Shown: positions 16,947 to 26,063, counted from the first letter of the stretch. The stretch: 64,000 bases of DNA from Saccharopolyspora indica (GCF_027853965.1 NZ_JAQGLB010000018.1:119922-183921); one strand, 5' to 3'. Program-made: numbers and translations. Notes: generated by a model not told the origin, from the sequence alone.

Positions 16947-17759
16947 GTGACCAACATCCAGCAGGCCGAGGCCTGGAACGGCTGGGAAGGCCAGCTCTGG
17001 GCGTCGCGGCCGGAGCGCTACGACGGAATGCTCGACGACTTCAACGCACCGCTGTTCGCCGCCGCCGGCATCGGCGCAGATCATCGGGTCCTCGACGTCG
17101 GCTGCGGCCCGGGGAGCACCACCCGGCTGGCGGCAGGCCGGGCCAAGAGCGCCGTGGGCGTCGACATCTCCGCCGCGATGGTGGCGCGCGCCCGCGCCGA
17201 TGCGGCCGACCTCGACAACATCGAGTTCGTGCAGGCCGACGCCCAGGTCCACCCGTTCCCGGAGGCCGGTTTCGACGTGGTCATCAGCCGCGGTGGGGTG
17301 ATGTTCTTCGCCGACCTGGTCGCGGCCTTCGCCAACATCCGCCGCGCGCTGCGCCCCGGCGGCCGACTGGCGTTCATCAGCCCGACCGCACCCGATCCCG
17401 CTGGCAACTACGCCCGCGCGACCAGCGCCCTGGCCGAGTTCATGACCCGGCCGTCCCCGGCGTCGAGCGGCATGATGTCCCTGGCCACGCCGGACCGCAT
17501 CGACGAAGTGCTCGACGCGGCCGGATTCCGGGACATCGCGGTGGAGAAGGTGCGGGCCACCGAGAACCTGGGCCGCAACGCCGCCGACGCGGCGGACTTC
17601 ATCTGCTCGCTGGCACCGGTCCAGTTCAACCTGCGCGACGTCGATACGTCCACTGTGGACCGCCTTCGCGGCGAGCTGGCCACCGGTCTCCAGCCGCACG
17701 AAACGCCGCAGGGCGTGCAGGTGAGCGGAACCGTCTGGCTGACCAGCGCAATCCGGTGA
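16947..17759 (+). CDS. Class I SAM-dependent methyltransferase
   Basis: A 270-residue Rossmann-fold methyltransferase. Motif I is VLDVGCGPGSTTRLAA (residues ~48-63), followed by GVDIS, a QADAQ motif II, and post-motif RRALRPGGRLAFISP. The ending resembles the UbiE/MenG-like group, but no pathway genes adjoin it, so the substrate is unknown. GTG 16947 is preceded by GGGAGGG with 6-nt spacing. It is under the divergent TetR and closed by the second hairpin repeat. Confidence 0.87.
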   Translation: MTNIQQAEAWNGWEGQLWASRPERYDGMLDDFNAPLFAAAGIGADHRVLDVGCGPGSTTRLAAGRAKSAVGVDISAAMVARARADAADLDNIEFVQADAQVHPFPEAGFDVVISRGGVMFFADLVAAFANIRRALRPGGRLAFISPTAPDPAGNYARATSALAEFMTRPSPASSGMMSLATPDRIDEVLDAAGFRDIAVEKVRATENLGRNAADAADFICSLAPVQFNLRDVDTSTVDRLRGELATGLQPHETPQGVQVSGTVWLTSAIR

Positions 17760-17775
17760 GCGGCGAAGGAGCGCG

Positions 17776-17828
17776 GCGGTGAAGGGCACCTTTTAGCAAC
17801 ATACTTGCCTAAGGGTGCCCTTCACCGC
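17776..17828. repeat. 53-bp hairpin repeat, copy 2 (bidirectional terminator)
   Basis: GCGGTGAAGGGCACCTTT (17776-17793) pairs with 17811-17828 with one mismatch. The loop is nearly identical to copy 1 at 16206-16258, so this is a duplicated element and not merely an independent terminator. It separates the methyltransferase from the convergent receptor gene, whose stop codon is at 17837. Confidence 0.85.
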
Positions 17829-17836
17829 TCGTCCGA

Positions 17837-19372
17837 TCAGCGCGGGTAGGTGAAGACCTGGCCGGTTGCCGAGACCACCTCCGGGAGGATGTCCTCGGTG
17901 GGCCGCCGGTCGCCCGCCGAGAAGGTGAACACCGAGAACGCCTTGGCCTCCGGGTGCCCTCGGTGCCGGTCGCCGGTGCCTCCCGAATCGCTGGTCTCGA
18001 AGGAGAGCCAACCGCTGGCACCTGCCACCGCGTTAGCGCCCTTCATCTGCAGGAACTGCTCGGCCACGGAGTTCGCCGTGACTAGTGCACCTGCCTCCGG
18101 ACCGCTCGCCGCGCGCCGGGCTCCCGTGATCGCCACCGCCATCGCGTCGTAGGACGTGATGGCCATGCCGTCCCCCGCGTTGCGGTCGTCCGGGAAGGTC
18201 TTGCCGTAGTTGGCGTCGAAATAGCGCACTGCGCCCGCATCGAACGCCTCGGGTTTGACGCGCCAGGCGAGCGGGCTGGACAGGTGGGTGTACTCCAGCG
18301 ACGTGTTGGGTGCCAGGCTCTTGCGCACCTCCTCGACACCGGCGATCTCCACCACGCTGTCCAGCGTGAGCACCCGCAGCTCCAGGTCCTCGCACGGTCG
18401 GCCCTGCAACGCCTCCATCAGCAGCGTCAGATCGTGGTAGCGGCCGGAGAAGAAGATCGCGTCCGGTCTGGAGATGCAGATGTTGCGCACCATCGACGGG
18501 AACGTGTTCGCGGTGCCGCGACTGGAGTCGTAGTTCTCCGTGGGGGTCAGCTGCCGACCGTTCTCGGGGTACTCGGAGTTGAACGCCTTGGCCAGGTCAT
18601 CGGCGAGGAGGTCCGACTGGTTGATGTCCTGCACCAGCATCGCGCGCTGGGTGTCCTGCAACCGCTGCACGATCGCCTTGATCTGATCGGAGTTCGACGG
18701 GGCCACGCGCATCAAGCCGATGAACTCGCCCCGCTTCTCCGCTTCGGTGAACGAGTCAGCGGTGATGGTGGCCCCGACCATCGGGATGCCGTGCTCGGCG
18801 AGTTCACCGATCGCCGCCGCGGTCGTGTCGTGGCTCTGCCCGAGACCGGCGACCGCCACCAGCCGCTCGGTCTCCTGGGCCTCGACTATTTGCCGCACCA
18901 CCGGCTCCCAGTGCTCCGCCCTGCTCCCGGGGTTGGCCGGGAGCAGGCGGATGAGCGGTAGGCTCCCGTCCACTTCACGGGTGCTGTTGGCCCGCAACTG
19001 CGCGAGATGTGCGCCCTGCAACGAGTTCTTGGTCGACACCGCGGTCACCGTGTCGGTCTCGGCGGCCAACGTCATCGGCGCGAAGTAGGCGATGCTGACG
19101 TACGGATCACCGGTCTGAAGCACCCGGTCGTTCTCGGCCTTGATCTTCTCCATGACGCTGCGCAGGCGATCGTCCTCTTCGTCGAACGAGTAGGAACCGT
19201 CGGTCATGCCGACGCACTCGCCGCCCTCGACGCGGACGATGCCGTCAGCGCAACGCCCCGACCGCCACATCACGTACGCGGTCGCCCCGGCCACCAGCGC
19301 CACCACGCACGCCACGGCGAGCACCTTCAGCCGGTGCTTCCGCCACCACGACCGATCCACGTAGTTCGCCAC
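17837..19372 (-). CDS. Membrane-anchored periplasmic-binding-type receptor
   Basis: A 511-residue protein with one N-terminal transmembrane helix (residues ~18-38, RLKVLAVACVVALVAGATAY) and a large outer domain of the type I periplasmic-binding fold, as in branched-chain amino-acid-binding and receptor ligand-binding proteins. A cysteine pair (GRCADGIVRVEGGECVG) follows the helix. Supporting segments are VAVAGLGQSHDTTAAAIGEL, HGIPMVGATIT and AIFFSGRYHDLT. No lipobox, permease or ABC partner is present, so it is unlikely to be a transport component. GTG 19372 has GGAGG 6 nt upstream, 14 nt after the stop of the P-loop NTPase gene. The two genes are evidently an operon. Confidence 0.8.
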   Translation of the reverse strand: MANYVDRSWWRKHRLKVLAVACVVALVAGATAYVMWRSGRCADGIVRVEGGECVGMTDGSYSFDEEDDRLRSVMEKIKAENDRVLQTGDPYVSIAYFAPMTLAAETDTVTAVSTKNSLQGAHLAQLRANSTREVDGSLPLIRLLPANPGSRAEHWEPVVRQIVEAQETERLVAVAGLGQSHDTTAAAIGELAEHGIPMVGATITADSFTEAEKRGEFIGLMRVAPSNSDQIKAIVQRLQDTQRAMLVQDINQSDLLADDLAKAFNSEYPENGRQLTPTENYDSSRGTANTFPSMVRNICISRPDAIFFSGRYHDLTLLMEALQGRPCEDLELRVLTLDSVVEIAGVEEVRKSLAPNTSLEYTHLSSPLAWRVKPEAFDAGAVRYFDANYGKTFPDDRNAGDGMAITSYDAMAVAITGARRAASGPEAGALVTANSVAEQFLQMKGANAVAGASGWLSFETSDSGGTGDRHRGHPEAKAFSVFTFSAGDRRPTEDILPEVVSATGQVFTYPR

Positions 19373-19386
19373 CGAATGCCTCCAGG

Positions 19387-21240
19387 TCAGGCGTACTTCT
19401 CGCTCTCGCCGAAAAACACCACGAAACCCGCGCGGGCCTGCCGCGCCAGCTGTTCGAACTCGCTGCGAGCGATGCCGCGCAACGTGCGCCCCGGATCGCC
19501 GAGCGGATCCGACATCAGCCACTTCGCCGCCACCAGCCGCGCGAGGTCCGCATCCGCCGACGGCACCAACCGCGCCAGTTCCTCGACCTGCTCCCGGGGT
19601 TCCCGGTCGGTGCGCAACCGGTTGGGCGCGGCGGTGATCAGCTCCAGCCGCGCCAGCCACGGCGCCACGTCGGTCTCCGTCTCGATCTGCTCGAACTGCC
19701 GCTGGAGGTGCGCCACCACCGCGCCCAGGTCTCCCAGCGCCATCGCGTGGTACAGCGCCAGCGGGGTGTTGCCGTTCTCCTTGTGGTGCTGCCGGTGCCG
19801 GTCGTGCACGACGACCCAGCGCTCCTCGTGATCGTCGGGACGCCCGGCCAGTTCGTGCAGCAGCAGGCGGCGCAGCCAGGGGTGCAGCGCGATCCGGTTC
19901 TCCCCGTCGAGCACCGACCACAGCCGCTTGCGGATCTCGTGCAGCACATCCGCGTCGTCGTCGCGACCGGGCCGGACCTGCGCCCTGGTCGCCAGCTCCA
20001 GGTTCGGCGCCGCCGACAGGCTGACCAGGACTTCCCGCTGCACGGGATCGAAGTCCTGGAGCAGGTAGTCGCGCGCCCGCTCGGCGAACGAGATCTCGTC
20101 GGCACCGCGGTGTTCCAGGAACGCCCGCATCGCCGGGCCCGGGGCCTGCTCGCCGAGCACGGAGCGGATCTCCCGCGTCCCCCACGGGTGGCCGCGGGTC
20201 AGCCCGTGCACGAACGGTGCCGTGCCACCGCCGAACCGGCCGACTTCGACCGCCTCGGCGGGCGTCAGATCGCGCAGTTCGACCGGGTACCACCACGAAT
20301 TCGGCCCGAGGTCGATCTCCCGGTGCCGCGCCCAGTCGTCGAGACCGGCCTGCTCCGGGGTCCGCGCGCTGCCCTGCGGTCCCCACTTCGGCCGCCACTG
20401 CCTGCTGGTGGCGACCACCACCAGCGGATCGGGGTCCTGCCGGTGCCGCTGGCGGATGTCGAGCAGCAGGTCGAGCAGCCGCACACCACCGGCCGAGTCG
20501 GCGTTGTCCAGCAGCGCCACGCAGTTGGCCTTGCGCCGCCCGGCAGCTCGCCCCCGGTAGGCCTCCCGCAGGTCGGCGAGGAACGCCGCGCAGAACACCT
20601 CGTCCATCACATCGTCGTCGGCGACCCCGATGTCGACCAGCACGTCCTGCAGGTTCGGCGAGCGCTGCGGAGTGGCATCGCGGAGTTTGGCCGCCCGGCG
20701 CAGCCAGTTCCGCCAGCGCAGCGCCTCGACGCCGTGCAGCAGGGTGCTGGCGGCCAGCGACGACCACCACGGAATCACCCCGGCCTGCGCGGCCTTGTCA
20801 GCGACGTCGCTGACGACGCTGTACGTGCGCGCGGAGAACTCCGCATCGGACGCCAGCGCCTGGCGCACCTGAGCCCGCGCCTTCTCCCGGTTCTCCGGGT
20901 TCAGCTCCGCGCCTTCCACCAGCGTGCACAACCACAGCTGGCGGAACTGGATGCGCGGCTGGCCCTCGAACTTGCGGCTGAGGTTGAAGGCCAGCTGGGT
21001 GATGATCGCCCGGGGCGGCTTGGCGAGCCGCTCCAGGTCGGAATGCCCGTAGGGCACCCGGTCCCGGCACCGCTCCAGGATGTCGGCCAGCGCCGCGGTC
21101 TTCCCGCTCCCCCGCGGCCCGGTCAGCACGACGACGGGCAGCTCAGACCCCCGGTCCGCCGCCGCTTCCCGCCGCACGCACGAGCCGACGAGGTCCTCGA
21201 CCACTCCAGAACGCCCGGCTAAACCGTCACCACCAGCCAT
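19387..21240 (-). CDS. P-loop NTPase of unknown function (STAND-like)
   Basis: A 617-residue protein. Walker A is GPRGSGKT (residues 41-48) and a Walker B-like strand is VALLDNAD (241-248). The C-terminal ~350 residues are helical with no recognised repeats. The general plan resembles STAND-type signalling ATPases or AAA-like proteins of actinomycetes. There is no transmembrane segment beyond a weakly hydrophobic stretch near residues 155-170. The ATG at 21240 was used; GTG 21249 is an alternative and neither has a clear ribosome site. It is the first gene of a two-gene operon with the membrane receptor downstream, which suggests a sensor (outside) and NTPase (inside) pair. Confidence 0.72.
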   Translation of the reverse strand: MAGGDGLAGRSGVVEDLVGSCVRREAAADRGSELPVVVLTGPRGSGKTAALADILERCRDRVPYGHSDLERLAKPPRAIITQLAFNLSRKFEGQPRIQFRQLWLCTLVEGAELNPENREKARAQVRQALASDAEFSARTYSVVSDVADKAAQAGVIPWWSSLAASTLLHGVEALRWRNWLRRAAKLRDATPQRSPNLQDVLVDIGVADDDVMDEVFCAAFLADLREAYRGRAAGRRKANCVALLDNADSAGGVRLLDLLLDIRQRHRQDPDPLVVVATSRQWRPKWGPQGSARTPEQAGLDDWARHREIDLGPNSWWYPVELRDLTPAEAVEVGRFGGGTAPFVHGLTRGHPWGTREIRSVLGEQAPGPAMRAFLEHRGADEISFAERARDYLLQDFDPVQREVLVSLSAAPNLELATRAQVRPGRDDDADVLHEIRKRLWSVLDGENRIALHPWLRRLLLHELAGRPDDHEERWVVVHDRHRQHHKENGNTPLALYHAMALGDLGAVVAHLQRQFEQIETETDVAPWLARLELITAAPNRLRTDREPREQVEELARLVPSADADLARLVAAKWLMSDPLGDPGRTLRGIARSEFEQLARQARAGFVVFFGESEKYA

Positions 21241-21480
21241 CCGGCCCACCCACCCCCGTGATCAAGCCAGCGGGTAACTGTCCCGTCACCCACGGTCGCA
21301 AGTCAAGCGAAAAACGAAAATCCGCCCACGCCGCCGCTCTGATGACATTCCGCCCGAACCGGTTGATCACCGAGTTCTACGAGACTGAGTCGTACCGGTC
21401 TATCCTGCCCTCGGAGCAGTCCTGCCCGTACCCGTGGTCAGGTATCCGCCGATCGTGGTGCCACGTGCAGAGGGGAACGG

Positions 21481-22257
21481 ATGCACACCGCTGAGTTGAG
21501 CGATCTGACCGTTCACGTCGACACGGGCCGGTGGAGCGAAACCGTCCTGGACTCGGTGAACCTCGTGGTGCCGGCGGGCCGGATCACCGCGCTGCTCGGT
21601 GAATCCGGGTGCGGCAAGTCCATGGTCGCCGCCGCGCTCACGGGGCAGCTTCCCCCAGCTGCGCGCAGCACCGGGGACGTGCGCATCAACGGCGCGGTCG
21701 TGCGAGATCAGCGGCAGTGGCGGAAGCTCCGCGCCGGAACCATCGGACTGGTGCCGCAATCCGGGGTCGCAGCGTTCGCAGCGGAGCGCACCGTCGGCGC
21801 GCAGCTGCGCGAGCTTCAACGGCTGCATCGCGGTCGGAGCGTCGAAGATGCCTGCGAGGCCGCGCTGTACCCGTCCGAGGTGCTCGATCTGCATCCGCAC
21901 CAGCACTCCAGCGGGCAGATCCAGCGGGCCGCGCTGGCCGCGGCCTTGCTGCCGGGCCCCGAACTGCTCGTCGTGGACGAGCCCAGCGCTTCCCTCGACA
22001 CGGCCACTGCCCACCGGGTGTGGGCGACTCTGCGCGCCTACGCCGATACCGGTGCTGCCGTGCTGGCCATCACCCACGACGTCGCACTGCTGACCGAAAC
22101 CGGCGTCGCCGAGTTGATGGTGTTCATGCGCGATGGCCGCACCATCGCCGCCGGACCACCAGCCGAGATGCATGCCCTCGAAGTTCCCTACGTGCAGGGC
22201 TTCTTCCATCCGCTCGGCCAGTCCTGCAGATCGTGCGTCGCACGGACGATGGCGTGA
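21481..22257 (+). CDS. ABC transporter ATP-binding protein (peptide/nickel type), without partners
   Basis: A 258-residue ABC ATPase. Walker A is GESGCGKS (residues ~40-47), the Q-loop is LVPQSG, the signature is HSSGQIQRAALAAALL (SGQ in place of SGGQ/SGGM), and Walker B is LLVVDEPSASLD, followed by the switch histidine in ITHD. The closest family pattern is the DppD/OppD/NikD group. The C-terminus ends FFHPLGQSCRSC, the cysteine-containing tail typical of that group. No permease, binding-protein or second ATPase gene is adjacent. A ribosome site AGAGGGGA precedes ATG 21481. Confidence 0.85.
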   Translation: MHTAELSDLTVHVDTGRWSETVLDSVNLVVPAGRITALLGESGCGKSMVAAALTGQLPPAARSTGDVRINGAVVRDQRQWRKLRAGTIGLVPQSGVAAFAAERTVGAQLRELQRLHRGRSVEDACEAALYPSEVLDLHPHQHSSGQIQRAALAAALLPGPELLVVDEPSASLDTATAHRVWATLRAYADTGAAVLAITHDVALLTETGVAELMVFMRDGRTIAAGPPAEMHALEVPYVQGFFHPLGQSCRSCVARTMA

Positions 22258-22374
22258 CCGAGGCGCTCACCGATCCGAGCCAGGAGCAGCCCGTCCCGCC
22301 CCGCACACCTCCGGTTCGCGCGTAACCCCGGGAGGTTCTGATCGTTGATCTCCCCGATGTGCTGGGAGGTCATC

Positions 22375-24219
22375 ATGCGGCGCTGCTGGTTGGCTCTGTT
22401 GCTCGCTCTCGCCACCTTTTTCGGCGGCGTGACCGGCGTGAACACCGCGTTCGCGCAGGCCGGGTGGACTGCTCGCGGGGAGGAGCACCCCGGGGTCGCC
22501 ACCGAGACCGACGTCGCCATTCCGATGTCCGACGGGACCGTGCTGCGCGGGGACGTCCAGCGGCCGGCCGATGCCGGCGGGAATCCGGTGGAGGGCCGGT
22601 TTCCCGTGCTGGTGACCATCACCGCCTACAACAAGGCCGTGCTGTACCGGGCCGGGGCCGGCGTGATGGGCGATCCCAGCTACTTCGTCAAGCGCGGGTA
22701 CGTGCAGGTCAACGTCGATGCTCGGGGTACCGGCAGTTCCGGTGGTTCGTGGGCCGCGTTCAGCGCGCGGGAGAACGCCGATGCCGGGGAGGTCGTCGAG
22801 TGGGCCTCCTCCGCCGAACGGCCGTGGAGCAGCGGTTCGGTCGGCATGCACGGCCCTTCGTACATGGGGATCAGCCAGCTCAACGCCGCCGCGAGCCGGC
22901 CTGCCGGGCTCAAGGCCATCTTCCCGCAGGTCCCGGCCGCCGACACCTATCGCGATGTGGTCGCCTCCGGTGGTGCGCTCGACGTCGGGTTCATCCCGCT
23001 GTGGCTGGGGCTGGTCACCGGGACCGGGCTGATCCCGCCCGCCTACGGGCCCGCCGAGCCGGACAACGCGCTGCAGATGTACCTCTCGCGGGTGCAGGGC
23101 GCCACCGGGTTCACCGCGCCGCTGCTGCTTTCAGCGACGCTGGGGCTGGATTCGGCTTTCGACGGGCCGTTCTACGCCGAGCGCTCGCCGATCAACGTGG
23201 TCGACCGGATCGAGGTGCCGACCTTCCTCGTCGGCGGCGAGTACGACCTGTTCCAGCGCGGCACTCCGATGCTGTTCGACCGGCTCCGCGAACGCGGCGT
23301 GCCCACCAAGATGATCTTCGGGCCGTGGGACCACCTGCAGGCCAGCACCGGCGAGGGCGTCGAGGAAGCCGGGCACGGTTCGCTGCAGGAGCTCCAGCTG
23401 CGCTGGTTCGACCACCACGTGCGCGGCCTGCCCGACCCGGCGCTGGATTCGGACATCCCGCCGCTGACCTGGCACGAGATCGGCTCCGGCCAGTGGCACC
23501 GAGCGCAGGACTGGATCGACGAGCAACGCGCCACCACCTTCGAGCTCTCCGGCACTTCGCTCCCCGGCGCTCCGGGCGGGCTGGTCGCCGACGGCGCCGG
23601 GCCCGGACGCAGCACCGTCGCTCCGGTCCCGGTCTCCGGGCTGTGCACGCGGTCGGCCAACCAGTGGACCGCGGGGCTGCCCAACGCCGCCGGGCTCGGG
23701 AAGCTGTGCGAGGACAACCGCTGGAACGACCTGTCCGGCGCGGTTTTCGAGACCGAACCCGTGCTGGAGCCGCTCCGGATGCGCGGCCCCATCAACGCAC
23801 GCCTGAACGTCTCGACGCCGACCGGCAACGGGATGCTGTCGGTCTCGGTGTCGTCGGTGTCCCCGACCGGTGAGGTCGACCGCCTCACCGGCGGCTGGCA
23901 GGTCCTGTCGCACCGGGCGCTGGACGAGTCCCGCTCCCGCTACCTCGACGGACAGCTGATCCAGCCGTACCACCCGTTCACCGAGGACGCCCAGAACCTG
24001 CTGAAACCGGGCGAGATCGCACCGGTCGACGTCGAGGTCTTCCCCACCGGCGCGGTCATCCCGCCCGGCCACAAGCTGCGCATCGCCGTCCAGGCCTACG
24101 ACGTCCCGCACCTGCTCCCGACCCTGCGCGACCTGCCTGCGGCCCTGCCCCCGCTGACCATCCACACCTCGCCGGAACAGCCGTCGCTGCTCACCCTGCC
24201 GACGATCCCCGCGAGGTGA
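22375..24219 (+). CDS. Secreted CocE/NonD-family hydrolase (X-prolyl dipeptidyl acyl-peptidase-like)
   Basis: A 614-residue exported serine hydrolase. Residues 1-~29 are a signal peptide (MRRCWLALLLALATFFGG...AFAQAG). The alpha/beta-hydrolase domain has the nucleophile in HGPSYMGI (G-x-S-x-x-G type), the aspartate in VGGEYDLF and the histidine in FGPWDH. A C-terminal jelly-roll domain (RMRGPINARLNVSTP...HKLRIAVQAYD) is characteristic of the CocE/NonD and PepX group. Substrates may be peptides, esters or beta-lactams. ATG 22375 has GGGAGG 5 nt upstream; upstream in-frame ATGs lack this. Confidence 0.88.
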   Translation: MRRCWLALLLALATFFGGVTGVNTAFAQAGWTARGEEHPGVATETDVAIPMSDGTVLRGDVQRPADAGGNPVEGRFPVLVTITAYNKAVLYRAGAGVMGDPSYFVKRGYVQVNVDARGTGSSGGSWAAFSARENADAGEVVEWASSAERPWSSGSVGMHGPSYMGISQLNAAASRPAGLKAIFPQVPAADTYRDVVASGGALDVGFIPLWLGLVTGTGLIPPAYGPAEPDNALQMYLSRVQGATGFTAPLLLSATLGLDSAFDGPFYAERSPINVVDRIEVPTFLVGGEYDLFQRGTPMLFDRLRERGVPTKMIFGPWDHLQASTGEGVEEAGHGSLQELQLRWFDHHVRGLPDPALDSDIPPLTWHEIGSGQWHRAQDWIDEQRATTFELSGTSLPGAPGGLVADGAGPGRSTVAPVPVSGLCTRSANQWTAGLPNAAGLGKLCEDNRWNDLSGAVFETEPVLEPLRMRGPINARLNVSTPTGNGMLSVSVSSVSPTGEVDRLTGGWQVLSHRALDESRSRYLDGQLIQPYHPFTEDAQNLLKPGEIAPVDVEVFPTGAVIPPGHKLRIAVQAYDVPHLLPTLRDLPAALPPLTIHTSPEQPSLLTLPTIPAR

Positions 24220-24475
24220 CCCAGTTCTCGACGACCTCGGCCAGCACGGTCATCGGCAGCGCGGCGCCGAGCGCGCGCTCCGCACCGGCTCGCAGGCGCT
24301 GGATCTCCAGGCGCCCCATCATGTACGACAGCGCCTGGCCGGGCCACTCGACGTAGCGGTCCACCTCGACGTCGGCGTCCACTTCGGACAGCAGCGTGTG
24401 CGAGAGCGTGAAGTCGACCGCCTGACGGCGGGTGCAGCCCCGCGCGTGCAGTCCCGTGTCGACCACCAGCCTGGC
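24191..24475 (-). pseudogene. Remnant of a DUF885 family gene
   Basis: This frame encodes ARLVVDTGLHARGCTRRQAVDF and EVDRYVEWPGQALSYMMGRLEIQRLR, which match the C-terminal HExxH-less part of DUF885 proteins (usually ~550 residues), followed by an ALPMTVLAEVVENWV ending. The N-terminal ~450 residues are absent, and about 14 residues expected between AERALG and the ALP ending are missing. No start codon or ribosome site fits. The remnant overlaps the 3' end of the CocE-type gene by 29 bp and sits downstream of the GH43-like gene. Confidence 0.72.
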
Positions 24476-24512
24476 CGTACTGGTCGTTGTTTCCCCCGAT
24501 GTGCTCCGAACG

Positions 24513-25817
24513 TCACCCCTGCTTGCGGCGGACGTAGATGCGCTTGCCCTCCGGGCCGGTCCACTCCATGCGCACCACACCGGCCACCGCGGCGTCGTCC
24601 TTCCGCGACGGGTCGGCCCAGTAGCCGGCGACCGGGTTCCGGAAGAACGTCGCCCACAGCTGGCCGTCGGCGTCCACGAAGAGGTTGTTGTGACCGGCTC
24701 CGACGCCGGCGGTCCAGCGCTTCGAGTACGGTCCCTCGAACTTGTCCGCCACCGCGATGATCGCGTCGTACTGGTACCGCTCGCCCTCGGGCGTGTAGGC
24801 GTGCCGCTGGCTGCCGTCGGGATTCTTGGACGTCTTGTTCCAGGCAGCGTGCATCAGGTAGTACTTGCCCTCGTACTTGATGACGTTCGCGCCTTCGAGG
24901 TACGGCTCGGGCGAGTACGCCGCCTGCTCGAACCGCGGGAGCTTCGTCTTCTGGACGATGTCCTCCATGTCGTCCTGGAATTCGGCGTGCAGGTGGTTGT
25001 GCAGCACCAGCCAGGCCTTGTCGCCTTCGGTGTAGAGGCCGCCGTCGATGTGGTAGTAGACCTTCGGGTCGATCCACTCCGGCCCGCCGGGCGCCAGGTC
25101 GCCGAACGGCTTGTCCAGGTTGCCCTTGACGACCCGGTACGGGCCCTCGACGCCGCCCTCGCTCTTGAGCATGAACGAGCCGACCTTCTTGGAGTGGTCG
25201 CCCATGCACGCGACGATGTACCAGGCGCCGCGGAAGTAGTGCACCTCCGGCGCCCACGCGTTGCCGCGCTTGTCGCCCTTGTCGTCGCGCCAGTACTCCT
25301 GCCACGGGGCGACGACGGTGCGCCCGGGCTCGTTCTCACCGACGAACTCCGGCGACCAGACCTTGCCCTTCTCCGCGTCGGGCCGGACGCCGGTCGTGTC
25401 CACCAGCCTCCACGGCCCGTCCATGGAGTCGGCGACCCAGACGAAGATGCCGTCGTTCCACGGTGCCGGGCCCTTGAGACCGGCCGCGTTGGTGGTGCCG
25501 GTGGCGACGTAGCGCGGCTTGCCGTCGACGACGAAGCAGTTGACGTAGGTGTCCCGGATCCAGACCCGGCCGAGTTCCTGGTCGCGCGGACGGAGTTCGA
25601 GTTCGAGAACGCGGGAGTTGTCGTTGCGCGGCCACAGGTCCTCGCGGACGTCCGCGGCACCGTAGGGCTCCACGCCCGGCCAGTTCGGCGGGTACTCCTG
25701 CTGCGGGGAAAGCTCTTTCGCCCACGTGACGGCGGGCAGTGCGGCCGCCAGTCCGATGGTGCTCGCGGTACCCAGCAGCAGGGTCCGTCGGTTCAGGTTC
25801 GGGCCGGGCATCGACAT
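24513..25817 (-). CDS. Tat-exported glycosyl hydrolase family 43-like protein
   Basis: A 434-residue protein. The N-terminus NLNRRTLLLGTASTIGLAAALPAVTWA carries a twin-arginine signal. The mature part has the repeated blade pattern of a five-bladed beta-propeller, such as WNDGIFVWVADSMDGPW, NAWAPEVHYFRGAWYIVACM, YSPEPYLEGANVIKYEGKYY and AGHNNLFVDADGQLWATF. These are typical of GH43-type arabinanase/xylosidase folds, with acidic residues in APEV and GANVIKYEGKYY-type strands as candidate catalytic groups. It probably acts on plant or fungal polysaccharide outside the cell. The ATG at 25817 has GAGGAGA directly upstream. Confidence 0.78.
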   Translation of the reverse strand: MSMPGPNLNRRTLLLGTASTIGLAAALPAVTWAKELSPQQEYPPNWPGVEPYGAADVREDLWPRNDNSRVLELELRPRDQELGRVWIRDTYVNCFVVDGKPRYVATGTTNAAGLKGPAPWNDGIFVWVADSMDGPWRLVDTTGVRPDAEKGKVWSPEFVGENEPGRTVVAPWQEYWRDDKGDKRGNAWAPEVHYFRGAWYIVACMGDHSKKVGSFMLKSEGGVEGPYRVVKGNLDKPFGDLAPGGPEWIDPKVYYHIDGGLYTEGDKAWLVLHNHLHAEFQDDMEDIVQKTKLPRFEQAAYSPEPYLEGANVIKYEGKYYLMHAAWNKTSKNPDGSQRHAYTPEGERYQYDAIIAVADKFEGPYSKRWTAGVGAGHNNLFVDADGQLWATFFRNPVAGYWADPSRKDDAAVAGVVRMEWTGPEGKRIYVRRKQG

Positions 25818-26019
25818 TCTCCTCGCTGTGCTCCGCCAGATCGCGATTCGGGCCGGTGCGCCGCACCAGCCCGGTGATCGACACTACGCAGCTCCCACCG
25901 GGCCGACCTCGACCGAGCGGCGCGCGCCGGGGGAAAGGACCCGTTCGTACTCGCGGTCCTGCCCGATCGCCCTGCCGGCGATCCCGCGAACAGGTGAGGG
26001 AGTTCTCGCAACGACCTGC

Positions 26020-26063
26020 TACTCCGTGGTACGTTGTACTGGTACTCGGTGTTACGCAGTACT
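26020..26063. promoter_or_regulatory. Tandem 21-bp direct repeats upstream of padR
   Basis: TACTCCGTGGTACG... (26020-26040) and TACTCGGTGTTACG... (26043-26063) are two 21-bp direct repeats, identical at 17 positions and 23 bp apart. Each contains GTAC/TACG palindromic cores. They end 23 bp before the padR start and probably form the operator-promoter bound by PadR. Confidence 0.6.

Noticed and set aside
17837..22257. Complete ABC transporter made of the receptor, NTPase and ABC ATPase genes
   Set aside because: The receptor is a tethered single-pass protein, the NTPase is not an ABC ATPase, the ABC gene is divergent, and no permease exists.
24191..24580. Intact small gene instead of a pseudogene
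   Set aside because: The region matches only the end of a large family and lacks a start signal, so it reads as a remnant.
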